Of a stretch of 64,000 bases of DNA, positions 26,973 to 35,728 are shown piece by piece (the first letter of the stretch is position 1; each line of letters opens with the position of its first letter). Source of the stretch: UBA969 sp041694635 (lineage in GTDB: Bacteria > Planctomycetota > Planctomycetia > Gemmatales > Gemmataceae). The stretch lies in contig JBDNHI010000010.1 of the NCBI GenBank assembly GCA_041694635.1, forward strand, positions 1 to 64,000, read 5' to 3'. Both the position numbers and the translations under genes were made by a program. The notes beneath the pieces are model-generated. The model was not told the DNA's origin. It was given only the letters and a program-made list of their open reading frames with translations, and ran no database searches.

Positions 26973-28523
26973 TTGGCTACCAAAATTGATGTTCCTCCTG
27001 CAATTCATTTACGACCCGAAGATAATGTTGCAATTGCTGCTCGCAACTTAGAAGAAGGAATTTCTATAGGAATAGGTTTGGGGAAGGTAACCCCGTTAAA
27101 GAGAATTGGTTTAGGCCATAAGATGGCTCTCCGACCAATTAAGAAAGGCGAAGCGGTAATCAAATACGGACAAATTATTGGATTTGCAACCGAAGAAATA
27201 AAAGTTGGTGAGCATGTGCATGTGCAAAATCTTGGGGCTGAGAATTTTGCTCGAGATTATGCTTTTTGCCAAGATTGCCCACCGCCACTGCCTAAACCAC
27301 TTGAACAAAGATTTTTTATGGGTTACGATCGGGGTGATGGCAGGTACGGCACAAGAAATTTTATCGCAATTATCAGTACGGTTAATTGTGCTTCTAGCAC
27401 CAGCAAATATATCTCTGAAAAATTTCGCGCTACAGATCTCCTAAAACAATACCCCAATGTGGATGGCATAGTTGCAATCACTCACAAGGCTGGTTGTGCT
27501 ATGCAATACAACGGGCCTGACCATAATCAATTAGATTTAACTCTCGCAGGATTTGCAAAACACGCTAATGTTGCTGCATACATTTTAATCGGTCTGGGGT
27601 GTGAAACAGGTCAGGCAATTCACTTGATCGAAAATCAAAATCTTATTCAGCTTAATGGAACAAAAAAAAGACCCTTAGTTCTCAGCATTCAAGAATGTGG
27701 AGGCATAAGAAAAACTGTAGATGCTGGCGTTAAAGCAATCGCTGATTTACTGCCTTTTGTAAATCAAAATAAAAGAGTCAGATTATCGGCGGATAAACTT
27801 GTTTTAGGAACTAATTGTGGCGGGTCGGATGGCAATAGTGGTATCACAGCAAATCCAGCCCTTGGTATTGCTTCTGATCTTTTAATTGCCCAAGGTGGCA
27901 CTTCTATTCTTGGTGAAACCACCGAAATATATGGCGCTGAACACATCCTCACACGCAGAGCTATTTCTAGAGAGGTGGGCCAAAAACTTGTCGACCGTAT
28001 CAAGTGGTGGGAATGGTATACTAACCTCTTTGGTGCAGAAATAAACAACAACCCTTCGCCCGGAAATAAAGATGGTGGCCTTACCACCATTTTTGAAAAA
28101 TCTTTAGGCGCTATTTCTAAGGGGGGTAGCACCGCTTTAGTTGATGTTGTTCGCTATGCAGAACCCGTGAAAGCTAAAGGCTTTGTTGTTATGGATACGC
28201 CTGGGTATGACCCCGTAAGTATGACAGGTATTGTTGCAGGTGGTGCTAATGTACTTGTTTTTACTACGGGTAGGGGTTCTGTATTTGGTTGTAAACCTGC
28301 ACCATCCATTAAAATTGCAACTAATTCACCTATGTATAATCATATGATTGATGATATGGATATTAACGCCGGAGTTATCCTTGAGGGCACTCCAGTTGAA
28401 GAAGTAGGTAAACAAATTTTCGAAGAAATCCTTGAAGTAGCAAGCGGAAAAAAAACGAAGAGTGAAATTAATGGTGTGGGTGAAGAAGAATTTGCCCCTT
28501 GGAGTATAGGCCCAACTTTATAA
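26973..28523 (+). CDS. uxaA: Altronate dehydratase (UxaA family)
   Basis: A 516-residue fused enzyme. Residues 1-100 are the SAF-type N-terminal domain (AIHLRPEDNVAIAARNL, HKMALRPIKKGEAVIKYG), followed by the large catalytic domain with GYDRGDGRYGTRNFIAI and TVNCASST near 130, HKAGCAMQYNGPDHNQL, LGCETGQAIHLI, GTNCGGSDGNSGITANPALG and the C-terminal VFTTGRGSVFGCKPAPSIKI. The family dehydrates altronate or other sugar acids to 2-keto-3-deoxy acids. The start is TTG at 26973, fixed by AAGGAG at 26961-26966. The 290 bp upstream is AT-rich with no ORF. Confidence 0.85.
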   Translation: MATKIDVPPAIHLRPEDNVAIAARNLEEGISIGIGLGKVTPLKRIGLGHKMALRPIKKGEAVIKYGQIIGFATEEIKVGEHVHVQNLGAENFARDYAFCQDCPPPLPKPLEQRFFMGYDRGDGRYGTRNFIAIISTVNCASSTSKYISEKFRATDLLKQYPNVDGIVAITHKAGCAMQYNGPDHNQLDLTLAGFAKHANVAAYILIGLGCETGQAIHLIENQNLIQLNGTKKRPLVLSIQECGGIRKTVDAGVKAIADLLPFVNQNKRVRLSADKLVLGTNCGGSDGNSGITANPALGIASDLLIAQGGTSILGETTEIYGAEHILTRRAISREVGQKLVDRIKWWEWYTNLFGAEINNNPSPGNKDGGLTTIFEKSLGAISKGGSTALVDVVRYAEPVKAKGFVVMDTPGYDPVSMTGIVAGGANVLVFTTGRGSVFGCKPAPSIKIATNSPMYNHMIDDMDINAGVILEGTPVEEVGKQIFEEILEVASGKKTKSEINGVGEEEFAPWSIGPTL

Positions 28524-28526
28524 AAA

Positions 28527-29426
28527 TTAGAGAGTAAAACGCCTTGGAAGCAAACCAATAATTAAGCCAATAACTAAACCGGAGGTATGCGAAATATTGG
28601 CAATAGGTCCCATAATCCCGGTCCAGCAAAGCACAAGCCAAAAAAGCATAAATTTTACCGTTGAACTTGAGATACTTATACCGAGTTCGGGTTGAAATTC
28701 CCCTTTAATCCAAGCATACGCCAAAAATCCATAAATAACGCCAGACATACCACCAAAAGTAGAGGGCGGACCGAAACTAAAACCGTTTCTAATAGAAATA
28801 CCACCCAGCAAATATTGCGCTAGATTTGAGAATAAAGCAACAATCATAAAGATGGCAAGATATTTCCATAGCCCGCGTTGAAACTCGATCAACCTACCAA
28901 ATTCAAATAATAACAACAAATTGAACAACAAATGAAGGGGACTAAAATGCAATAAAACTGGCGTAAAAAATCGCCAAGGTTGCGTCGAAAAAGCAAGACT
29001 TGTAAAAACCCCTTCACCTTGCCAATTCAAACCCAAAATGCTTACAAAATGTTTTCGGTTCTCATCTGAAAGAAGCATTGGAATACTTACAGCAAGAACT
29101 AAAATGGCAAGAAAAAAAGTGAACCGTGGAAATTGCACAACATCTTGAGATAGCACCGGTCGGAAATCAACAAGGACTTCCTCTTTCTTTTGTTTTAATC
29201 TAAGTATTTTAGCTTTTCGAGCTGCGATATTATAATCCTCTGCATTAGGATCATTCAGGTAATTTATTAGTTCTTTTTTTCCAAAAAGCAACTTATCTTC
29301 ATCAAAAACCCAAACATTCCAACCAGATTCGAACCTATCGAGTCTAATTCCCGTTCCATTAGCGTAAAGGTAATCTTCAAATTTCCTAGCATCCACAGGA
29401 TCAGGAATAAAACCAATTTGCCTCAT
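28527..29426 (-). CDS. Rhomboid-family intramembrane serine protease (GlpG-like)
   Basis: A 299-residue protein. Residues 1-75 resemble the cytoplasmic N-terminal domain of GlpG. The rhomboid core has WRFFTPVLLH (loop 1), HLLFN (HxxxN, 165-169), the catalytic serine in GGMSG (S228) and the catalytic histidine in SHTSG (H280), with six membrane segments between about 104 and 292. All catalytic residues are present, so it is probably active in cleaving membrane proteins. Its stop lies 3 bp from the stop of the convergent uxaA gene. Confidence 0.9.
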   Translation of the reverse strand: MRQIGFIPDPVDARKFEDYLYANGTGIRLDRFESGWNVWVFDEDKLLFGKKELINYLNDPNAEDYNIAARKAKILRLKQKKEEVLVDFRPVLSQDVVQFPRFTFFLAILVLAVSIPMLLSDENRKHFVSILGLNWQGEGVFTSLAFSTQPWRFFTPVLLHFSPLHLLFNLLLLFEFGRLIEFQRGLWKYLAIFMIVALFSNLAQYLLGGISIRNGFSFGPPSTFGGMSGVIYGFLAYAWIKGEFQPELGISISSSTVKFMLFWLVLCWTGIMGPIANISHTSGLVIGLIIGLLPRRFTL

Positions 29427-29550
29427 AAAATCATTTCTTTCATAAGCGTATGCCTTTAAACTTTTCTTATGTTAATGCAATAATTTATACTATCCTAGGA
29501 TATAAAGCCTACAGGGAAATAATATCTAAAATGAAGAAAGCAGAATAGAA

Positions 29551-30219
29551 ATGAAAAAACAAGATGAAACAAAAACAAGATCACGAACTTTAGTAAAAAG
29601 GCTTAAATTATTATATCCCGATTCTCGCTGTGCCCTTGAATTCAAAACACCATTACAACTTTTAATTGCGACAATTCTTTCCGCCCAGTGCACCGATGCC
29701 CGGGTAAATATGGTGACACCAAGTTTATTTAAACAATTTACTGATGCAAATAGTTTTGCAAAAGCAGACCCAGACGAACTAGAGTCAGTAATAAAATCAA
29801 CAGGCTTTTACAAAAACAAAACCAAAAATATTATTGCTTGTTGCAAAGCATTAGTAAAAGACCATGGAGGAGAAATCCCTCAAACAATGGAAGAACTTGT
29901 TGTACTTCCGGGGGTGGGGCGAAAAACTGCTAATGTAGTACTTGGCGTTGCTTTTAATAAACCTGGGTTACCAGTCGACACCCATGTAGGCAGATTAAGC
30001 TTTAGGCTTGGGTTATCAAAATCAGAAGATCCGGTAAAAATTGAATTTGATTTGCATAAATTAATTGAAGAAAAAGAATGGACGATGTTTGGACTTCGAA
30101 TCATAGACCATGGCAGAAAAGTTTGTAATAGTCGAAAACCAGATTGCGAACATTGTGCTATTATTGATCTTTGTCCCCAAAACGGTATCGTAAAAGCTCC
30201 TAAGTCAACAAAGGAATAA
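29551..30219 (+). CDS. nth: Endonuclease III (DNA glycosylase/AP lyase)
   Basis: A 222-residue base-excision repair enzyme that removes oxidised pyrimidines. The helix-hairpin-helix motif LPGVGRKTANV at 119-129 contains the catalytic lysine K125, and the catalytic aspartate is D143 (PVDTHVGR). The C-terminal [4Fe-4S] cluster is complete, C192-x6-C199-x2-C202-x5-C208. The length is normal for the family. It is followed 6 bp later by pepT, so the two are probably co-transcribed. Confidence 0.97.
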   Translation: MKKQDETKTRSRTLVKRLKLLYPDSRCALEFKTPLQLLIATILSAQCTDARVNMVTPSLFKQFTDANSFAKADPDELESVIKSTGFYKNKTKNIIACCKALVKDHGGEIPQTMEELVVLPGVGRKTANVVLGVAFNKPGLPVDTHVGRLSFRLGLSKSEDPVKIEFDLHKLIEEKEWTMFGLRIIDHGRKVCNSRKPDCEHCAIIDLCPQNGIVKAPKSTKE

Positions 30220-30225
30220 AATAAA

Positions 30226-31458
30226 GTGAAGCGTAAACTCCTTGAGCGTTTTTGCTCTTATGTAAAAATTGACACGCAGGCGGACGAAAATTCTAAATCC
30301 TATCCTAGCTCGCTAGGGCAACTGGAACTTGGAAAATTGCTCGTCCAAGAACTCCACAATATCGGAATAATAGATGCTTATCAAAGCGAATATGGGTTAG
30401 TGTTTGGCACCATCCCTTCTAACTTAACCAAGAATATTCCGACTATTGCGTGGGTTGCACATATGGATACTTCCCCAGAAACTTCAGGGAAAAATGTAAA
30501 TCCAGTTATTCATATAAATTACGATGGAACTGATCTCGTCCTTCCTAAAGATAACTCAAAAATAATTAAAGTATCGGAAAACCAAGAACTTCAGCCCCTT
30601 AAAGGAAAAACAATTATCACAACAGATGGTACGACCCTTCTTGGTGCTGATAACAAATCCGGGGTTGCGGTCATTATGCAAGCTGCAGAAGAATTAATAA
30701 AAAACCCAGACATCAAACATGGAAATATTCGTGTTTGTTTCACCTGTGATGAAGAAATTGGCAAAGGGGTAAACCACCTTGATCTCAAGGAACTAGGTGC
30801 AGTTGCGGCTTATACTTTAGATGGGAGCGGCCAAGGAGAAATTGATGGAGAAACATTTTCCGCTGACCTCGCTACCGTAATAATTTCAGGTAGAAATATT
30901 CATCCTTCAATTGCTAAAAATCGTATGACAAATGCCATCCGTCTTGCAGCAATGTTTATTGAAAACCTTCCCAAAACGACCCTGTCTCCCGAATCAACCG
31001 ATGGTATGAATGGATTTTTGCACCCTTATACAATTAATGGAGGGGTTGCCGAAGTTTCTATAAAAATTCTCTTGCGAGATTTCAATTCAAAAAAGCTTAG
31101 AGATTACGAAAAGATGCTTAAAGATGCTGGGAATCAAATCGAAGCTAGTTTTCCCGAATCTAAATTCAACATCCTCATCGCTAAGCAATATCGAAATATG
31201 GCAGATGGTATGGCGAAAGAACCCCGTGCAATACCTTGTGCAGTAGAAGCAATGAAACTGGCAGGTTTAGAGCCAAAAGTAACATCGGTTCGTGGTGGAA
31301 CAGATGGGTCTCGGATGACAGAAATGGGTTTACCAACTCCAAACTTATCTACTGGGGAACATAACCCGCATTCCCCATTAGAATGGACTTGCTTAGAAGA
31401 AATGGAAAAAGCAGTTGAAGTTTTAATTCAACTAGGACAAGTCTGGGCAAAATCATAA
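30226..31458 (+). CDS. pepT: Peptidase T (tripeptidase)
   Basis: A 410-residue M20-family metallopeptidase that removes the N-terminal residue of tripeptides. Zinc-site motifs are visible: AHMDTSPETSG (about 83-93), LLGADNKSGVAV, FTCDEEIGKGV and the C-terminal STGEHNPHSPLEW. The lid-domain region has the family's FIENLPKTTLSPESTDGMNGF. The start is GTG at 30226, a few bases after the nth stop; length is normal. Cytoplasmic peptide turnover. Confidence 0.95.
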   Translation: MKRKLLERFCSYVKIDTQADENSKSYPSSLGQLELGKLLVQELHNIGIIDAYQSEYGLVFGTIPSNLTKNIPTIAWVAHMDTSPETSGKNVNPVIHINYDGTDLVLPKDNSKIIKVSENQELQPLKGKTIITTDGTTLLGADNKSGVAVIMQAAEELIKNPDIKHGNIRVCFTCDEEIGKGVNHLDLKELGAVAAYTLDGSGQGEIDGETFSADLATVIISGRNIHPSIAKNRMTNAIRLAAMFIENLPKTTLSPESTDGMNGFLHPYTINGGVAEVSIKILLRDFNSKKLRDYEKMLKDAGNQIEASFPESKFNILIAKQYRNMADGMAKEPRAIPCAVEAMKLAGLEPKVTSVRGGTDGSRMTEMGLPTPNLSTGEHNPHSPLEWTCLEEMEKAVEVLIQLGQVWAKS

Positions 31459-31522
31459 CTAGAATCTTGCTTAATGCTTAAAAACAATTTTGCCCTGTAA
31501 AAAAACAAGGAAGAGAAGCAAG

Positions 31523-32371
31523 TTATTTGTGGTTCTCATCTAAAGCTTTAGCACTTTGATCCTTGGAATTATTAAGCCAAGCGACATCGGTTTTATCATC
31601 CGCAAAACGCTTAATTCCTACTTCTTTGATTTTGGAATCGGAAACAATATGTAAAGGCGTGTAACAAGGATGATGAGATTCCTTGGCAGGATTATTTCTT
31701 GCAGCATTATAGCAACAGATCATCGACCACCTAGGATGGTCTGAAGTATTTTGATCGGAACGATGAAGCAAGTTGGGATGAAAAAACACTGCATCGCCGG
31801 GTTCCATAATGCAGTAAACAAGGGGCATTTTTTTCAAGATATCTTCAACCCGCTCCATATCGGCTCCTGCTTGGTCCCCTGACAGAACATGATTGATTCT
31901 GCCACAATGGTGGGAACCCGCAATTACTTGCAAACAACCATTCGCAAGGGTTGCAGAATCAACAGCAATACTGACGCTGCAAAGCAAAGGAAGCAGAACA
32001 TAGTTTTGGTACCAATACCCGTAATCTTGATGCCAGGTCCAAGCGCCGCCAATTTTCGCATCCTTCATAATCATTTTGGAATGGTAGTGATAAACTTCAC
32101 CTTGCAATATCTTTTCTACAGAGCGAACAATCCTTTCACTTCGGGCAAACATACCATAAATCCCCTCGCCTGGATGATTCCAAAGAGAAAGTCTGACGGT
32201 TCCCCCTTCGCCATCACGCCTTCCAAAAGAATGTTTATCAAGTTCATTATCTTGTCTAGCCGATTTGCTAAGAAGGTCAATTTCCTGTCGATCAAAAAAA
32301 GCCTTGGCAATAAAAAAACCATCTTGATGATATTTAGCGACTTCAAAATCAGTCAATAATTTACGGTTCAT
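31523..32371 (-). CDS. Phytanoyl-CoA dioxygenase (PhyH) family protein
   Basis: A 282-residue Fe(II)/2-oxoglutarate-dependent oxygenase. The iron facial triad is visible as H114-Q-D116 (WHQDYGYW) and H203 (NLLHRSD), with a nearby arginine (HPRWSM) suited to 2-oxoglutarate binding. GCLQVIAGSH is a family signature. The substrate is unknown; planctomycete genomes hold many paralogues. The start ATG at 32371 follows GAGGG, which lies inside a stable hairpin listed separately. Confidence 0.88.
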   Translation of the reverse strand: MNRKLLTDFEVAKYHQDGFFIAKAFFDRQEIDLLSKSARQDNELDKHSFGRRDGEGGTVRLSLWNHPGEGIYGMFARSERIVRSVEKILQGEVYHYHSKMIMKDAKIGGAWTWHQDYGYWYQNYVLLPLLCSVSIAVDSATLANGCLQVIAGSHHCGRINHVLSGDQAGADMERVEDILKKMPLVYCIMEPGDAVFFHPNLLHRSDQNTSDHPRWSMICCYNAARNNPAKESHHPCYTPLHIVSDSKIKEVGIKRFADDKTDVAWLNNSKDQSAKALDENHK

Positions 32372-32375
32372 ACAT

Positions 32376-32424
32376 CCCTCACTACATTTAAAGAAGAAAT
32401 GTATGGTAATAGATGTAGTAAGGG
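32376..32424 (-). promoter_or_regulatory. Two-state hairpin over the PhyH ribosome-binding site
   Basis: In the minus-strand transcript, CCCTTACTACAT (32424-32413) can pair over 12 bp with ATGTAGTGAGGG (32387-32376), which contains the Shine-Dalgarno GAGGG just before the PhyH start. An alternative 7-bp hairpin, TACATTT with AAATGTA, uses part of the same 3' strand and leaves GAGGG free. The two folds exclude each other, as in translational attenuators or RNA thermometers. The structure is read from sequence only; a ligand or trigger is unknown. Confidence 0.5.
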
Positions 32425-32441
32425 AAGCAATAAATAAGTGC

Positions 32442-34142
32442 TTATCCTAATATAGTTTTCTTAAGAGAAAGATAATCCCATATGATATAGCGGTCAAGAT
32501 CCTTACCAGCAACAAAAACAACCCTACCTTTAGAACTTTTGGCCATTTTATAGGCAAATTGAACATCTTCAGATGACTGATTCCAAGAAGAGAGAAGCAA
32601 AATATTAACTGTAATTCCCTCCCTAGCACAAAGAACAGCTTCTTTTAAAGTGGCCGCTTCTGTCCGAGGATCGGGTGGATATAGTAGGTAAAGATCTTTT
32701 CCCTCAAAATGCGCAGTGGGCAAACCATCCGTGACGATCATAATTTGTTTATTACAAGTATCAGAATTAGCTAGCAAATTTCGCGCTTGCTGCAAGCCAT
32801 GCTGAATATTGGTAAAGTGAGGGGGAACATCAAGCTCAGTAATTTCTGGGTCAGACATATCAGCTTTAAGCCTAACCACGGGATCAAAAACAGTAACTGG
32901 CTTAGGCATTAGGGAGACAATTTCAGAACTACTACGGACTTTTGCAAATGTGTACATTTCAATAAAGTGAAGCCTATCTCCTGGAAATTCAGACCGAATT
33001 AATCCATCAAGTGCCAACCCCATCCGCTTAACATTCATATATAAACCATCGTAGCGCATAGACCCCGACATATCGAGGAGAATAGCAGTAGCGCATTTAG
33101 GATTATTTTTGGTTTTGTGAACCACCAAATCTCCCGAATGCAAATACTCAGGAATTTTGCCACCAGAACGCACTAGCATATTAATTATGGAAGATTGTAT
33201 ATCAAGGTTTGCGAAGGAATCACCAAACTCAAAGGACTTGGTATTTTGAGTTTCAACGGCTCCTTCGCCGGGGACACCAGCCATATGCCTACCGGATCGA
33301 GACGCTTTAAGCTGGTCAAAAATTCGCGAAAGGAGTTTTGACTGAAAAATCTTATAAGCTTTAGGAGAAAGCTTAAGGTTTTTGCCATCGGATTCGATAC
33401 CTTGGTTTTCTTGCATAGCCTTAATTAATTCTTGAATTTGTTTTTGCATTGCAGAAAGTTGATCCATATCACCTTGTTCAACAAATTCAGAAAGTTCATT
33501 TAGATCAATGAGACCAATTTGTGCATTGTCCAATGCATCTTTAATTTGTTTTAAAAGTTGGTCAATTTTTTCAAGTTCGAGTTTAACTTCAATTCCCTTA
33601 GGAACAGTTAAAGATTCATCTCCAGTAAATTGGTACTTAGATGCAAGCTCATCGATTTGGTACTTATTTCCTAATTTCTCAAATATGCTAAGCAAAGAAT
33701 TTCCGAAGGGAGATTTTTCTCCTCCAGATTTATACCAAAGGTTTTCAAGTTGACTTAATTGCTCATCTTTAACAGCTTTCTTAAATTCATCGGCAATATT
33801 TTTAGGTGGTTTTAAGTTGCGATATGAACTATCGTACTCTGATTTAGCCTCTTTAATGACGGAATCCAATTCATAAGTTTCAAGGATTTTGCGTTTTCGA
33901 GCTTCTAAAATATCCATTAATCTTTCAAGGGTAGGCCCAAAACCTTGAATTTGGCTAGGATCTAATTTAACCGCCCGTGCCAATTGTTCATCGGTAAGTT
34001 TCCGCATTGAGCCATACTGAAGCATATGTTCAAAAGCAGGTGAAACTAAATCAGGAGATTCCGTGGAAGGGTTGGGAAAATTTGTCGGGTCATATTTTTG
34101 GTAGGTGTGAACAATCCCACCAAACTTTGGATCTATTGGCAT
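32442..34142 (-). CDS. vWA-domain protein partnered with AAA ATPase (CoxE/MgCl-D-like)
   Basis: A 566-residue soluble protein; ATG at 34142 chosen over TTG at 34145 because AAGGAG precedes it. The N-terminal 340 residues are helical and charged (EQGDMDQLSAMQKQIQELIK). A C-terminal vWA domain carries the MIDAS motif LLDMSGSMRYDG near 353-364 and IMIVTDGLPTA further on. This is the vWA half of a two-gene chelatase-like module; such pairs remodel or insert metals into partner proteins. It lies 12 bp after the ATPase gene. The client is unknown. Confidence 0.85.
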   Translation of the reverse strand: MPIDPKFGGIVHTYQKYDPTNFPNPSTESPDLVSPAFEHMLQYGSMRKLTDEQLARAVKLDPSQIQGFGPTLERLMDILEARKRKILETYELDSVIKEAKSEYDSSYRNLKPPKNIADEFKKAVKDEQLSQLENLWYKSGGEKSPFGNSLLSIFEKLGNKYQIDELASKYQFTGDESLTVPKGIEVKLELEKIDQLLKQIKDALDNAQIGLIDLNELSEFVEQGDMDQLSAMQKQIQELIKAMQENQGIESDGKNLKLSPKAYKIFQSKLLSRIFDQLKASRSGRHMAGVPGEGAVETQNTKSFEFGDSFANLDIQSSIINMLVRSGGKIPEYLHSGDLVVHKTKNNPKCATAILLDMSGSMRYDGLYMNVKRMGLALDGLIRSEFPGDRLHFIEMYTFAKVRSSSEIVSLMPKPVTVFDPVVRLKADMSDPEITELDVPPHFTNIQHGLQQARNLLANSDTCNKQIMIVTDGLPTAHFEGKDLYLLYPPDPRTEAATLKEAVLCAREGITVNILLLSSWNQSSEDVQFAYKMAKSSKGRVVFVAGKDLDRYIIWDYLSLKKTILG

Positions 34143-34154
34143 CAAACCTACTCC

Positions 34155-35573
34155 TTAGCGAACTTCGTAACTAATTCTGCCGTGCTTTGAAGAACGAGAA
34201 ATTTTATCAGAGGCGTGCAACCCAGCCAAAACGAATTCAATACAAGAAGCCCTAACCGCATCATTTTCACTTGGATTTACTTCAAAAGTTTTTTCCCAAG
34301 CTTTTGGGACAGCCTTTATTCGTTCAGCATAAAGAGAAGAAGGCAGCATATCTCCAACTTCAACCTTCACACCTTTTCCAAAAACTTGCGTAATAACTTC
34401 TAAACCAGTGTCATCAACATATTCTAGAAAAACCTGTTTCACCGCATCACCAATCAAAGAATCGAGAATTTGTTTTTCTGACATTTGGTGACTGCCCATC
34501 AAATCAAGTTCAAGTTTACCAAGTGATGAAGATGCCAAGTGAGCAAGATCACTAATTCTAGGAACCGCAGGATTTTCATTTAAAGTAACCCCTCTGCGCC
34601 TAGCACTAGCAATCATAGTTTTATAATTTGCAATTGAAAACCTTGCACTAACTCCAGACTGTTGGTCAATGAATTTAGATTTTCTTGCGGATCTACTAAT
34701 TTGCTCAATAATTTCCTTCATAAATCTCGGGACTGCGACGGGAAACTCTTTATCTTCAACATTGCCCGATTCTTGAACCATAATCTCTATTCCCACTTCC
34801 CTATCTAGTGGATAATGAGTTTGTATGAGAGTTCCAATACGATCTTTAAGTTGGGGAATAACTTTACCACTCCGGTTGTAAGTGGCTGGGTTAGCAGAGA
34901 ATAAAACAAAAATATCTAGGTCAAATTTAATAGGATAGCCTCGGATTTGAACATCCCTTTCCTCGAGAATATTAAAAAGACCAACCTGAACTAATTCATC
35001 AAGTTCAGGAATCTCATTCATTGCAAAAATTCCACGGTGCATTCGGGGTATGAGTCCAAAATGCAAGGCTTCTTCTGTTGCCATACTCACCCCAGAAACT
35101 AATTTGCTTGGATCAATTTCCCCAATAATATCTGCAAATTTAGTACCAGGAGCAAGGCGTTCTGCATAACGGTCATCTCGATGCCACCAACCAATAGGAA
35201 CTAAATCTTCAGAATGCTGAGCGATGATATTTTTACCAGCAGAAGTAATAGGGTTCAAAGGATCTTCGTGAACGGGGCAGGACGAATGATCAATAAAAGG
35301 AATGTATTCGTCTAAGAACTGAACAAGAGAACGCATAAGTCTACTTTTTGCTTGGCCTTTTTCTCCAAGAAATAGAATGTCATGACCCGCAAGAAGTCCG
35401 ATTTGTAATTCTGGCAGCACGGTGTTCTCATAACCAATGATCCCAGGGAAAAGTAATCCATTACATTTTAAAGCTTTTAGCAAATTTTCTCGAATCTCTT
35501 CTTTCACAGATCGAGAAACCCACTGACTGGCTTTTAAGTCTTTTAAATTTTTAGGAAAAGAAGAAATATCCAT
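34155..35573 (-). CDS. AAA+ ATPase, magnesium-chelatase-subunit-like
   Basis: A 472-residue ATPase with Walker A GEKGQAKS at 70-77 and a Walker B region GIFAMNEIPELDE (181-193) in which Asn replaces the usual Asp before Glu, as in a subgroup of chelatase-like ATPases. LFSANPATYNRSGKVIPQLKDRIG is the sensor-1/arginine-finger region. It is followed by the vWA gene, giving an ATPase/vWA pair separate from the MoxR cluster. It is divergent, across 155 bp, from the 1129-residue membrane protein. Confidence 0.88.
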   Translation of the reverse strand: MDISSFPKNLKDLKASQWVSRSVKEEIRENLLKALKCNGLLFPGIIGYENTVLPELQIGLLAGHDILFLGEKGQAKSRLMRSLVQFLDEYIPFIDHSSCPVHEDPLNPITSAGKNIIAQHSEDLVPIGWWHRDDRYAERLAPGTKFADIIGEIDPSKLVSGVSMATEEALHFGLIPRMHRGIFAMNEIPELDELVQVGLFNILEERDVQIRGYPIKFDLDIFVLFSANPATYNRSGKVIPQLKDRIGTLIQTHYPLDREVGIEIMVQESGNVEDKEFPVAVPRFMKEIIEQISRSARKSKFIDQQSGVSARFSIANYKTMIASARRRGVTLNENPAVPRISDLAHLASSSLGKLELDLMGSHQMSEKQILDSLIGDAVKQVFLEYVDDTGLEVITQVFGKGVKVEVGDMLPSSLYAERIKAVPKAWEKTFEVNPSENDAVRASCIEFVLAGLHASDKISRSSKHGRISYEVR

Positions 35574-35728
35574 GAATACCCCATAAATTTGAATCTAAAG
35601 CTTACAATCTTAACCTATTGTAATTTAGAAATAGAATTTAAAACAAATATTCAAAAGAATTCTCGAAAATCTTGTTAATTCCTGTTCTTATATAAATAAT
35701 AAATATTCCACATATGATTTAATTAAGT

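Noticed and set aside
31464..31522. Inverted repeat CTTGCTT/AAGCAAG after pepT as a terminator
   Set aside because: Only 7 bp with a loop of about 45 bases and no T tail, so not supported.
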